From CAYJLF01 sp964371055 (lineage in GTDB: Bacteria; Eisenbacteria; RBG-16-71-46; CAIMUX01), in the NCBI GenBank assembly GCA_964371055.1, contig CAYJLF010000019.1, positions 62,001 through 126,000 of the forward strand: a stretch of 64,000 nt of DNA, read 5' to 3'. The translations under genes and the position numbers were made by a program. Positions 55,962 through 64,000 of this stretch are shown piece after piece. A model generated the notes under the pieces. The model was not told where the DNA came from. It did no database searches and saw nothing but the letters and a program-made list of their open reading frames with translations. Within the stretch, counting starts at the first letter, position 1. Each line of letters begins with the position of its first letter.

Positions 55962-57475
55962 GCGCCGGCCTCCCTGCTTTCGTCGTCGGTTCCCGACCCT
56001 GCCGCCGCGTCCGTCTCGCGTTCCTCCGCTTCCTCCCCCGGCGTCTCTCGCTCCGACGCCTCAAGGCTCGCGGTCTCCTGCGTCCCGGCGATGAGCCCCG
56101 TCTCCGGGATCTCCGCGGCTGTCTCCGCCTCGGCCGTCGTCTCCATCTCCCCAGCGGCGTCCTCGCGCGGAACCACGTCCCGGGCATCGCCCGTCTGGGG
56201 GGAGGCGGCGCGCAGCTCGAGGATCTGCCGCGCCTGGGTCAGGAGCCGGGATGCGGTCTTCTCCGCAATGCCGGGGATCTCCATCAGCTCCTCTGCCGGG
56301 GTCCGCAGGACGTCCTGCAGCGTTTCCTTGCCGGCCTTGATCAGTTTCTCGACGGTGCGAGCTCCGAGTTCCTCGCTCAACTCCTCGAGGTCGATGTCCG
56401 CCGCGCCCCCGGCGTCACCCTGCTCGACGCCGATCTGGGAGAGCGTCTTCAGCTCGATCTGCCATCCGGTGAGTCGCTGGGCCAGGCGCACGTTCTGTCC
56501 GCCCCGGCGCCCGATCGCCGTGAGCAGCTCGTCGTCTCCCACGACCACGACCGCCCGCTTCTCCTCGCCGTCCACCAACTGGACGTCGAGCACGCGCGCC
56601 GGCTGGAGGGCGCGACTGATGAGGATCTTCGGATCCGAGCTCCACGGCACGATGTCGATCCGCTCACCGCCCAGCTCCCGCACGATCGCCTGGACCCGGG
56701 CTCCCTTCATCCCGACGCACGCGCCGACGGGATCGACCCGGTCGTCGTGAGAGACCACGGTGATCTTGCTCCGCGAACCGGGTTCGCGCGCGATGTCCCG
56801 GATCTCCACGACCCTTTCGAAGATCTCGGGAACTTCGTTCTCGAAGAGCCGCCGGACGAACTCCGGATCGGTCCGGGAGAGGACCAGAAGCGGTCCTTTC
56901 TGGTTCTCGTCGACAACCCGCAGCAAGGCCCGCACCGGATCGCCGATCCGGAAACGGTCCCGGAAGATCAACTCGCGCGGCGGGATGATCCCCTCGGTCT
57001 TGCCGATCTTGACAATGACGCTGCCGCGGTCGACCTGGGAGATCGACCCCGAGATGATGGAGCCGACCTTGCTGGCATACTCCGCCACGACGTTGCCGCG
57101 CTCCGCCTCCCGGACCCGTTGGAGCAGGACCTGCTTGGCGGCCTGAATGGCATTGCGGCCGAACTCCGCAACCGGGACCTCGACCGGGATGATCTCGCCG
57201 ACGCGGACCTTGGCCTTGAGCAGACGGGCCTCCTCGAGGTCGATCTCGCCGCCGAGGTCGATCGCCACCGGCACGACCTTCTTGTGCACGAGCACCCGGA
57301 TCGATCCATCGACCTCATCGAAGAATGCTTCGACATCGGCCGCGGACGCATACTTCTTCCGCGCCGCGGTCTGGATCCCCAACCGCACCGTCTCGGCCAG
57401 ATGCTTGTGATCGACGCTCTTCTCGCGCGCGATCTGCTTCAAGGCCTCCAGGATGTCCGCCGTGTCGTATCCCAT
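55958..57475 (-). CDS. nusA: Transcription termination/antitermination factor NusA
   Basis: 505 aa. N-terminal RNAP-binding domain (ILEALKQIAREKSVDHKHLA), S1 domain (GSIISGSISQVDRGSVIVKI), tandem KH domains (DPVGACVGMKGARVQAIVRE; then VVGDDELLTAIGRRGGQNVR) and one helix-hairpin-helix repeat (ELMEIPGIAEKTASRLL). The last 75 residues are acidic, Glu/Thr/Ala-rich and probably disordered. It controls pausing, termination and antitermination. ATG 57475 is the start before conserved sequence; GGAAGG is rather far upstream (about 12-13 nt). It lies 70 bp after rimP. Confidence 0.97.
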   Translation of the reverse strand: MGYDTADILEALKQIAREKSVDHKHLAETVRLGIQTAARKKYASAADVEAFFDEVDGSIRVLVHKKVVPVAIDLGGEIDLEEARLLKAKVRVGEIIPVEVPVAEFGRNAIQAAKQVLLQRVREAERGNVVAEYASKVGSIISGSISQVDRGSVIVKIGKTEGIIPPRELIFRDRFRIGDPVRALLRVVDENQKGPLLVLSRTDPEFVRRLFENEVPEIFERVVEIRDIAREPGSRSKITVVSHDDRVDPVGACVGMKGARVQAIVRELGGERIDIVPWSSDPKILISRALQPARVLDVQLVDGEEKRAVVVVGDDELLTAIGRRGGQNVRLAQRLTGWQIELKTLSQIGVEQGDAGGAADIDLEELSEELGARTVEKLIKAGKETLQDVLRTPAEELMEIPGIAEKTASRLLTQARQILELRAASPQTGDARDVVPREDAAGEMETTAEAETAAEIPETGLIAGTQETASLEASERETPGEEAEERETDAAAGSGTDDESREAGA

Positions 57476-57545
57476 GCCCGGCTCGTGCCTTCCTTTCCGA
57501 TTCTGCCCCAGTCTCTCCCCGGCCGCTCCCGGCGCGACGCCGGCG

Positions 57546-58040
57546 TCAGGCCTCGCCACCCCCCTCTTCCCTCTTCCGCCGCGGCTTCCAGGGGTCCAGC
57601 TGGAGGTTCGCCTTCGCGATACCCGACAGCTTCACGACCAGCGGATCCCCGCGGTCCGGTCGAAGTCGGATCGAATCCCCCTCCACCCCGTCGATCGTCG
57701 CCACGAGAAAGCGCGGCTTCGCCTCGGGATCGGCGAACTCCACGCGGACCCGCTCCCCCACGAACCGCCGGTAGTGCTCCGGCCGCCAGACCGGCCGGTT
57801 CATCCCGGCCGACGAGACCTCTAGATGATAGGTCCCGCGCAGCAGCGGGTTGGCATCAAGAAGATCCCCGACCCGCCTGGCGACACGTTCGCAGGCTTCG
57901 ACCGGGACTCCCTCGTCCCGATCCATGGCGATGCGAAACGTCTGGCTTCGGTTCGTTCTCGAGACCGAGCAGTCCACCAACTCGAAGCCCTCGGCCTCGA
58001 GCAGGGGCCGCACCAAGTCAGCCAGCTCCTCCCGGCGCAC
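57546..58040 (-). CDS. rimP: Ribosome maturation factor RimP
   Basis: 164 aa. LVRPLLEAEGFELVDCSV at the N terminus, VACERVARRVGDLLDANPLL-like middle (CERVARRVGDLLD), YHLEVSSAGMNRPVW (the S-PG-like motif reads SSAGMNRP) and a C-terminal SH3-like barrel. It is required for 30S assembly. GTG 58040 follows AGAGG. First gene of the nusA-infB operon; its leader carries the attenuator-like structure at 58074-58130. Confidence 0.94.
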   Translation of the reverse strand: MRREELADLVRPLLEAEGFELVDCSVSRTNRSQTFRIAMDRDEGVPVEACERVARRVGDLLDANPLLRGTYHLEVSSAGMNRPVWRPEHYRRFVGERVRVEFADPEAKPRFLVATIDGVEGDSIRLRPDRGDPLVVKLSGIAKANLQLDPWKPRRKREEGGGEA

Positions 58041-58073
58041 CTGACCTCTCCGGAGACGGACCCCGAGTCAAAC

Positions 58074-58098
58074 AAAAACGCGGACAGTCGTCCACGCG
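58074..58098 (-). terminator. Intrinsic-terminator-like hairpin in the rimP-nusA-infB leader
   Basis: On the minus strand CGC plus GGAC pair with GTCC plus GCG (58098-58079, 2-nt bulge on the 5' arm, GACT loop), followed at once by TTTTT (58078-58074) and then GTTTG. It lies between the candidate -10 (58251) and the rimP start (58040), so it would act on the operon's own leader. No other hairpin I checked in the window is followed by a comparable U-run. Confidence 0.6.
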
Positions 58099-58130
58099 GT
58101 GCCACCATACACAAGTCGGTGTCGCACCGC
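58096..58130 (-). promoter_or_regulatory. Competing hairpin (putative antiterminator) in the rimP leader
   Basis: GCGGTGC (58130-58124) can pair with GCACCGC (58102-58096) across a 21-nt loop. The 3' arm uses the CGC (58098-58096) that forms the base of the terminator stem, so the two folds are mutually exclusive at that point. A third fold, CGGTG/CACCG around CGA (58129-58117), competes for the 5' arm. Confidence 0.4.
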
Positions 58131-58250
58131 AAGAAGGAATCTCGGCCCCGACCCTGGCGCGGACGGAGACGATGCGATTTTCCGAACCGAAATCGCCCGG
58201 ACCGAGGTCTCCGTCGGGCTGCCGCGATATCGCCTAACTTATTGTTATAT

Positions 58251-58256
58251 ATTATA
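58251..58256 (-). promoter_or_regulatory. AT-rich candidate -10 for the rimP-nusA-infB operon
   Basis: Perfect TATAAT on the minus strand within a 25-bp A/T-only-like patch (about 58236-58260). No good -35 hexamer lies 16-18 bp upstream, so it may need an activator or a different sigma factor. It would give a leader of about 200 nt. Confidence 0.4.
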
Positions 58257-58304
58257 TTACGCTGGCCGAGGCTCGCGTGAAGGCCCGGCCGGCCCCTCCC
58301 CTCC

Positions 58305-58320
58305 GCCTCCTCCGGGAGGC
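58305..58320 (-). terminator. Short hairpin after the glutaminyl cyclase gene
   Basis: GCCTCC/GGAGGC 6-bp stem with CGGA loop, 15 bp after the stop at 58336. No U-tract. Weak evidence for termination. Confidence 0.3.
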
Positions 58321-58335
58321 CGCAGGGCTCCCGTC

Positions 58336-59274
58336 TCAGGGGGCCAGCCGGCCCCCGTAGATGAGATCGAGCACCACCTGCCCGACCCGCTGCAGGCGCC
58401 GGGGACTGGTCCGCAGTGGATCATCCCGGACCGTGTGCCAGTGGGGATCGTTGAATCCTATGACGACCATCGACGGGATTCCGAGGGCCTGGAACGCGAG
58501 GTGGTCGTCGACCACGGCGTAGGTGCGCGACGGGTCCCACTCGGTGTACCCCCGGGCCAGGGCGGTCGCAAAGACTTGCTCGACCAGCCCGGGGGCCTGA
58601 CGAACGGAGTACTCCTCGCGCCCGAAGACGGTCTGGTCTGATCCGACCATGTCGAGCACCACGACCCAGTCCGGAAGCGGACCGGCCCAGCGGCGAGCCA
58701 TTTCCAGGCTCCCCTGGCAATACTCTTCGGGATGGCCCGCGCGCCCCATGTCCTCCATGTCGAAGAAGGCCAGGTCGACGCCGATCGGGGGCGGAATCCG
58801 TCGCAGGATCCCGGCCAGTTCCGCCAGGAGGGCCACGCCGGAAGCGCCATCGTTCGCCCCGAGAACGGGCCGCTTCCGATTGGCCGGATCCGGGTCCTCG
58901 TCGGCCCATGGGCGGCTGTCCCAGTGGGCGCCGAGGAGAAGACGCGGGCGCAGGCCCGGCCGGATCGAGACCAGGAGGTTCGTCAGCGAGAGCGTGTCCG
59001 GTCCGAGCGGCGAGGGACGCCGAAACCCCTGCCGGGACCAGGAGACGCCGAGCGAATCGAGGTGCCCTCCCAGAAGTTCGATCCAGGCCGCGTGGGCCTG
59101 GGTCCCGGGGACGCGCGGCCCGAGCGCGCATTGCCGTTCGATCCATCGCTGGGCCGCCCGTCCGTCCAGCGCGGGGACCTCGCCGCGGGCCGGCCTCGGG
59201 GCGAAAAAGAGCGCCGCGAAGAGCAGCCCCAGGGCCGCCGCTGCCATGTCCGGTTTCGCCGGGCGTCGGAGCAT
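58336..59274 (-). CDS. Glutaminyl-peptide cyclotransferase, M28 family (bacterial type)
   Basis: 312 aa. A signal peptide (about residues 10-30, AAAALGLLFAALFFAPRPA) precedes an M28-fold domain: GAHWDSRPWADEDPDP (zinc His), GANDGASGVALLAEL (zinc Asp), FFDMEDMG (acidic pair), VVVLDMVGS, VVDDHLAFQALGIP and FNDPHWHTVRDD. The HWDSRP, GANDGASG and WHT..DD combination is that of bacterial glutaminyl cyclases rather than aminopeptidases. It would convert N-terminal Gln to pyroglutamate on exported proteins. ATG 59274 follows GGAGG at 4 nt. It lies 10 bp after sprA, probably co-transcribed. Confidence 0.85.
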   Translation of the reverse strand: MLRRPAKPDMAAAALGLLFAALFFAPRPARGEVPALDGRAAQRWIERQCALGPRVPGTQAHAAWIELLGGHLDSLGVSWSRQGFRRPSPLGPDTLSLTNLLVSIRPGLRPRLLLGAHWDSRPWADEDPDPANRKRPVLGANDGASGVALLAELAGILRRIPPPIGVDLAFFDMEDMGRAGHPEEYCQGSLEMARRWAGPLPDWVVVLDMVGSDQTVFGREEYSVRQAPGLVEQVFATALARGYTEWDPSRTYAVVDDHLAFQALGIPSMVVIGFNDPHWHTVRDDPLRTSPRRLQRVGQVVLDLIYGGRLAP

Positions 59275-59284
59275 GTCGCCTCCG

Positions 59285-62200
59285 TCAGAACGTGAAACTC
59301 GCCCCAAGCGAGATCGTGATGAAGCGGGACGTGTTCGCTTCGTTCTTCCGATCGGTGTCCTGTCCGAATCCGATCGAGCCGTTGCCGTTGATGTTCTGCG
59401 TGAACTGGTAGCCGACGCCGGTGGTCGCGCTCCACTTCATCCGATCCTCGTTGGTGACCGGGCGCTGCCCCAGGGTGCGCGTCTCCGAACGGTTCGTCCG
59501 GTAATCGAAGTCGACATTGAGGTCGAGACGGGTCTGGACCGTCTGCGTCCTCCCCGTCAGCGGGACCTCGACCTGCCGGGTCAGCGTGTAAGTCTTCTTC
59601 GCCCCGAGGGTGAATTGCTGGTCGACGCGCTCGTTGACACTGAGCGTCGGGCGGAACCGCTCGTCTGTCGTGCTCGACGCCGACGAGGTGAAGGTCAGGG
59701 ACATCCCCGATCGAAGCGTCGCGTTGATGTTCAGGAGGGGCCGGAAGTTCGAACGCGTCGTGGTCTGGTCGCGCGGACTGGCCGCGGTGCCCTGCTCGCT
59801 GCTCTCCCGGGAGTACCCGCTTGTCGCGGTGAAGCTCCGGAAGAACCGGTCGATCCGCAACTGCCGGTGGAGCGAGCCCCAATTGACCGAGGCATCCGGC
59901 CACTTCGATGTCACGCTCCGCGTCGCCAGGCCCGAGCCACGGTTCCGGGTGTCCTGCCTGGAGAAACGAAGCGTGAGACTGGCGCTCGAGGGGAGCCCCA
60001 CATTGGTGTCGAGATTGAGCGCGCGTCCTTCCCCGTACCGGGCATCCGCGCGGGAGAGAGGTCGAGCCCGCCCGGGGTCCTCGCTGAAGCCGAGTTGGTA
60101 GAGAAGGCCGGGCTCCCCCACCCGGCGCGTGAAGTCGCTGCTCCGCGTCAGCGTCAAGCTGCCGTTGACGGTGTTGAGGCGGAGGCGGCCGCTCAACAGC
60201 CCCTCGGCCCCGCGCGGGGCGGAGGCGCGTGCGGAGTCGCCTCCCCGGGTGCCGAGCGAAGTCAGAGTCCGGATCATCTCCGCCAGGCCGAGTCGTCCGC
60301 TGAACCCCAGGCTGCGGTTGTTACGGAACGAGTTCTCCCGGTCGGGTTCGCCGGCGATGGCGGTGCCGGTCGCCTGTCGCGACAGGGTCAGGTTCGAGCC
60401 GCTCTGCCAATTGGTGCTGGGGGCAAGCGCGCTGCGCAGGAGCGGCACCTGCCACGTCCCGGTCACCGCATGGGTGCGCCCCGTCTCCCGGCCGATGCCG
60501 ACGCCGAGGATCGAGGTTTCGTTCTCCTTCCGCATCAGGTCCCGCACGCTCGACCACTGATAGCTGATCGGCTGCAGCGGACGGGCCCCGGACGACAGGG
60601 TGAGCCCGGCCTGCTTCAGGTCGACGGTCGGGTCGGGTTTGTAGGCCTGGTTGAGGTCGGTCCGGCTTTCGCGCGTCGTCCGGGTCCGGCTTCCCGAGGC
60701 GTTCACGCTGAAGTTCGTCGGCAGCAGGCGCAGCTTCGTCCCGCGCAGCCTCCGCAGCGTGATCTCCCCCCACTGATCCAGGGGGAGACTCCAGCCGACG
60801 TTTCCGGTCCGCGCCGCCGTCCGGTCACGGAGGTTCGGCGTGTCGTTGATCCGGCGGCTGTACCCGCCGCCGATCGAGAAAGGCTCGATGACCCACCGGG
60901 TCCATCCGCTCGCCCGCCGCTGCTTCTGGAGGCTGAAGTTCACCTCGTCGGTCCGGAGCATCGTGATGTCGCGATCCCGGGCGGTGTCCAGCACGAGATC
61001 GCTGTTGGTCCGGAACTTCGGTACGTCACGCCGGTTGGAGAACGAGCCGCGCACCGACGAGGCGAGGCCCAGGCGCTCGGCATACCCGAGGAGATCGCTC
61101 TGCCCGCTCAGGTTCCAATTCGTCGACGTGATGCCGGAACCCCGGTCCTGGCCGATCCGGAGGAAGTCCGCGCCGAGGCGTTCCCAGTTGAAGCTGAAGC
61201 GGCCGACTTTGCCGAGATCCGCGGTCGCCGCGAGTCGCGCGGCGATTCCCGGGTCCTTCTTCACCCCCGTCAGGCGCAATTCGTTGATCCAGACGCTCCC
61301 CCGCGTCAGCTCCGACGCCCCGCGGTTGCTGACGAGGAAGGTCACCCGCTGGATGCTGGTGAGAGACGGACTCCCCTTGCGGCGGATCACCACTCCTCCA
61401 CCCAGGTCGCGCTCCACCACGCCGGTCGTGGAGTCCGGCGTCTCGAGCTGCAACCGGCTCAGCTCGGCGAAGTCGATCTTGACCAGATTCCACTCCGCCC
61501 CGACCGGGGTGCGGTACTCGTAGTAGTTGGTCGTATCGGAACCGGGGTCGCGCGAAAGACGGACGGCACAGTCGAGGTCCGCCGTTCCGCTGTCGAAGTA
61601 GCGGTTGAGGAAGAACTCCATCGTCTCGTAGAGCGTGTAGTCCTGGCGCGAGGAATAGGTACGGTAGATCGCTCCCCGGTGGCCCGATCCGAGCCGGCGG
61701 AAGTTCATCGAGATCGCCTGCTCCCGCTCCGAAATCCCCTCGTCCTTCCGCACCTCATAGGGCGAGGTGTAGATGGCGGCATCGTCTTTGTTGTTCACGA
61801 CGCCGACGAAGAAATCCTCGCCCGGAACGAGGGAGGAGTCGGGCAGCGGCCGGTCGTCGAGGCTGCTGAGCGGACGTTCGAACCAGCGGTTTCCGGTGAT
61901 CTCGATCCCGCCGACCTCCAGCATGGCCTCGGTGGAATCCTCGAATCCGGTCACCCAGAGGCGGCAGTGGAAGACCTGCTCCCACGAAGGCGCCGCCGCC
62001 CCCGTTTCCTGTCGCGGAACGACCAGCGAGTCATTGCGCAGCGGGATGCGGATGCGGCGCCAGCCGTTGTTCGCCGCGACCAGGTCAGGGGAGGCGCCCG
62101 GGTTGTTGTACACGTAGTCGCGGTAGACGTCGGTCTCCCAGAGGTCCTCCCGGGCGAGGTCGATCGCGATCTGGTAGTAGCTGCTCAACCTTTCCAGGTT

Positions 62201-64000
62201 GCCGTTGCCGTTCAGATCCTCGCTATCGAGCTCCTGGTTCCCCTCCGTGCCGTTCACCAGGCTGTACTTACGGGGATCGGAATCGGAGGCGTTCTCGTCG
62301 TAACCATAGACGTCGAGCGGATCCGCGCCGACGAGCCCCTGGCGCAGGCCGTCCAGCCCCGTGTCCTCGTTCAGGTCGGTTCCCTGGTCCAGGCGGTTGT
62401 CGCCGTTCTGGTCCTCGGTGTCGAGGATGCCGTTCGGCGGCTTCACCTCCCACGCGGCCGGCTGCCGGGGATCGTTGCGATACCACATCGCGTCCTCGCT
62501 CACGGTCCCGATGTCGAGCACCAGCATGCCGCGCCGCGCCTGGTCCGGACTCGGATCCGGGTTGTACTGGCGGAAGTCGTTCACCCAGATGTCGAGGAAC
62601 TGCGCGCGGGAGAGATCGGTCCCGCGGGCCGAGAGCACGGTCGTCACCCCGCCCCAGGACCGCTTGCGCTCTTCCGGCGTCTCGCCCCGCGGAAAGAACT
62701 GCAGCCGCAGCACCTGGCGATTGTCATCCCGCTCGCGCTCCGTCAGAGTCGGTTGCAGGTCTCCTTCCCGGACCGCGTTGCGCGGTGAATACCACCACAG
62801 CTCTCCCTTCGCTTCCGCCCGGAGCGAGTCGCGTTCCGAGGGGAGAGGCGCGTCCGGCAGGATGGGCGAGTAGGGGATCGACGCGAAACGCCAGAGCCGA
62901 CGGCTCATGCTGAGCGACATCACATCCTTCGCGCCATCGAAGTCGTCCAGGTAGAGCTGGTTCTTGGTATTGGGATTGGGCAACGAGAGGCCGCCTCCGA
63001 AGGCGAGATCGAGCTTGGCCGGCTGACGCAGGTCGAGCCCGGGAAGGCGATCGAACAGCCCGGTCACGCGCCTCGACTCCGCCCGCCAGGTCCCCGCCAG
63101 CTCGCCCACGAGGGTGCGCGCCGGCTCCTGTCCCAGACGTGGACGCCGTCCCTCCTGCCCGGGCGCGCCGCCGCGGCTCTCGTAGAGCCACGACGAGGAG
63201 AGGCTGAAGTCGCTCCCCTCTGGTTTGTACAGCGCCGAGACACCGGCCAGCGTCTTGGAGGCGCCGCCCCCGCCGAAACCGATGTACGAGTAGGTGACCC
63301 GGATCTCGTCCGACTCCGTCAGTCCGGCCGATTCGAGGATCTCCACCTCCCCCAGGTCGTAGTCGATCCGGTAATCACGGTCTCGCGCCAGGGTTCTGCC
63401 GCTGGCCGTGACGACCTCGCTGCCCGGGAGGATGTTGCTCGCATTCAGCGGGATGGTGCTGACCGGGCTCCGATAGGTGACCTCGAGGTAGTACTTGCTC
63501 CGCTGCTCGAGGTCGGTCCGGTTGAGCTGATCATAGATCGAGGAGACGAGGTACGCCGACGCGAGATCCTCCTCCCCCGTGGTGCCCGGCGCGCCCGGCA
63601 GGGGGCGCAGGCGCGGCTCGCGCTGGCGGTCGTTCTCGTTCGGATAGAAACGACAGACGTTGTACCCCGCGCACTCGGGCGCAACCAGGCAGAGGTCGGC
63701 CGAATCCGGATCGAACGGCCTCAGGTCCGGGAGACGCAGGAGGCCCGACTGGTAGTTGAGCCACCCTTCGTCGATCCGGTCGTCATGTCCCGGGATCTCG
63801 CCTCCCGACTTCACCTCCGACAGGTCGATGCCGGTCATGCGCAGGAAGGTGACCTCGCCGAGCGAAGGATCGGTGTAGCGGTCCGGGTTCGTCGCCCCGC
63901 CGACCGTTCGCTTCAGCCTGATCCGGAGTTCGAATCCCTGCGCGAGGATGTTCCGCGCCCCCAGATCGTAGATGTTGCGCAGCTCGAGCGGGTGGACTCC
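59285..64000 (-). CDS. sprA: SprA/Sov-like type IX secretion outer-membrane protein (5' truncated by window edge)
   Basis: 1571 codons are visible and the frame is still open at base 64000 (ELRNIYDLGARNI continues into the first listed ATG at 63838), so the start lies outside. SprA-type blocks: NIYDLGARNILAQGFELRIR, LYLDDFDGAKDVMSLSMSR, ILDTEDQNGDNRLDQGTDLN and VVNNKDDAAIYTSPYEVRKD. The rest is alternating beta-strand sequence ending SLGASFTF, a classic outer-membrane-barrel C terminus. SprA is the translocon channel of type IX secretion and is needed for gliding in Bacteroidetes; about 2400 aa is usual, so roughly a third is missing here. It precedes the glutaminyl cyclase gene. Confidence 0.9.
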   Translation of the reverse strand, partial: GVHPLELRNIYDLGARNILAQGFELRIRLKRTVGGATNPDRYTDPSLGEVTFLRMTGIDLSEVKSGGEIPGHDDRIDEGWLNYQSGLLRLPDLRPFDPDSADLCLVAPECAGYNVCRFYPNENDRQREPRLRPLPGAPGTTGEEDLASAYLVSSIYDQLNRTDLEQRSKYYLEVTYRSPVSTIPLNASNILPGSEVVTASGRTLARDRDYRIDYDLGEVEILESAGLTESDEIRVTYSYIGFGGGGASKTLAGVSALYKPEGSDFSLSSSWLYESRGGAPGQEGRRPRLGQEPARTLVGELAGTWRAESRRVTGLFDRLPGLDLRQPAKLDLAFGGGLSLPNPNTKNQLYLDDFDGAKDVMSLSMSRRLWRFASIPYSPILPDAPLPSERDSLRAEAKGELWWYSPRNAVREGDLQPTLTERERDDNRQVLRLQFFPRGETPEERKRSWGGVTTVLSARGTDLSRAQFLDIWVNDFRQYNPDPSPDQARRGMLVLDIGTVSEDAMWYRNDPRQPAAWEVKPPNGILDTEDQNGDNRLDQGTDLNEDTGLDGLRQGLVGADPLDVYGYDENASDSDPRKYSLVNGTEGNQELDSEDLNGNGNLERLSSYYQIAIDLAREDLWETDVYRDYVYNNPGASPDLVAANNGWRRIRIPLRNDSLVVPRQETGAAAPSWEQVFHCRLWVTGFEDSTEAMLEVGGIEITGNRWFERPLSSLDDRPLPDSSLVPGEDFFVGVVNNKDDAAIYTSPYEVRKDEGISEREQAISMNFRRLGSGHRGAIYRTYSSRQDYTLYETMEFFLNRYFDSGTADLDCAVRLSRDPGSDTTNYYEYRTPVGAEWNLVKIDFAELSRLQLETPDSTTGVVERDLGGGVVIRRKGSPSLTSIQRVTFLVSNRGASELTRGSVWINELRLTGVKKDPGIAARLAATADLGKVGRFSFNWERLGADFLRIGQDRGSGITSTNWNLSGQSDLLGYAERLGLASSVRGSFSNRRDVPKFRTNSDLVLDTARDRDITMLRTDEVNFSLQKQRRASGWTRWVIEPFSIGGGYSRRINDTPNLRDRTAARTGNVGWSLPLDQWGEITLRRLRGTKLRLLPTNFSVNASGSRTRTTRESRTDLNQAYKPDPTVDLKQAGLTLSSGARPLQPISYQWSSVRDLMRKENETSILGVGIGRETGRTHAVTGTWQVPLLRSALAPSTNWQSGSNLTLSRQATGTAIAGEPDRENSFRNNRSLGFSGRLGLAEMIRTLTSLGTRGGDSARASAPRGAEGLLSGRLRLNTVNGSLTLTRSSDFTRRVGEPGLLYQLGFSEDPGRARPLSRADARYGEGRALNLDTNVGLPSSASLTLRFSRQDTRNRGSGLATRSVTSKWPDASVNWGSLHRQLRIDRFFRSFTATSGYSRESSEQGTAASPRDQTTTRSNFRPLLNINATLRSGMSLTFTSSASSTTDERFRPTLSVNERVDQQFTLGAKKTYTLTRQVEVPLTGRTQTVQTRLDLNVDFDYRTNRSETRTLGQRPVTNEDRMKWSATTGVGYQFTQNINGNGSIGFGQDTDRKNEANTSRFITISLGASFTF

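Noticed and set aside
52713..56750. 1345-codon plus-strand ORF opposite truB, rbfA, infB and nusA
   Set aside because: All four minus-strand genes carry full conserved motifs; the plus-strand translation is low-complexity Arg/Asp/His sequence.
58649..62788. 1379-codon plus-strand ORF opposite the glutaminyl cyclase and sprA
   Set aside because: Same explanation: no recognisable domain and opposite a well-supported SprA frame.

Overview
The window is about 64 kb of GC-rich (roughly two-thirds G+C by eye), gene-dense bacterial chromosome. The start of one gene is lost at the left edge (23S rRNA uracil methyltransferase) and the start of another at the right edge (SprA). I see no phage, insertion sequence, CRISPR array or rRNA. 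Three things point to the FCB superphylum but outside typical low-GC Bacteroidetes, for example a Candidatus Eisenbacteria- or Gemmatimonadota-like lineage: a SprA homologue (type IX secretion outer-membrane translocon), secreted proteins with FlgD/T9SS-like C-terminal beta domains, and a divergent membrane pyrophosphatase. The lineage is inferred from gene content, not from a marker search.

Layout. 1-3762 (+): rlmD-like methyltransferase and hppA. 3884-11334: a divergent pair of large secreted proteins, a 1139-aa cysteine-repeat protein (-) and a subtilisin-like protease (+), both with C-terminal sorting-like domains. 11363-13496 (-): radical SAM protein and an Ntn-hydrolase of the asparaginase-2 family. 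13672-20041: a glycan or lipid-carrier module with a DPM-like glycosyltransferase (+) facing a three-gene operon (-). 20342-20559 (-): tRNA-Cys and tRNA-Gly behind a near-consensus promoter. 20848-22065 (+): aspartate kinase. 22092-22955 (-): a nucleotidyltransferase-like protein.

23065-43845 (-) is one long run of carbohydrate genes. Read in transcription order it holds Wza-like exporter, Wzz-like chain-length regulator, XrtA-type ATPase, a tyrosine-kinase-like ATPase with a degenerate Walker A motif, a nucleotidyltransferase-like protein, a phosphodiesterase-superfamily enzyme, a flippase-like protein, a Wzy/O-antigen-ligase-like protein, a consensus sigma70 promoter, the initiating phosphoglycosyltransferase, a GT-C transferase, three GT4 transferases, manC, a SPOR protein, a sugar nucleotidyltransferase/acyltransferase, galT and glgA. 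This is an exopolysaccharide factory joined to nucleotide-sugar and glycogen metabolism. Many junctions are 1-4 bp stop/start overlaps.

44130-58040 (-) is housekeeping: a deoxyhypusine-synthase-like protein, a DUF3108 protein, dut, an M16 protease, pnp, rpsO, ribF, truB, rbfA, a DUF503 protein, infB, nusA and rimP. The leader upstream of rimP has an intrinsic-terminator-like hairpin with a U-tract and a competing hairpin, which looks like an attenuator. The right end (58336-64000, -) pairs sprA with a glutaminyl cyclase. Several exported proteins in the window are predicted to carry Gln immediately after the signal-peptidase site, so these may form one secretion and N-terminal pyroglutamate pathway.
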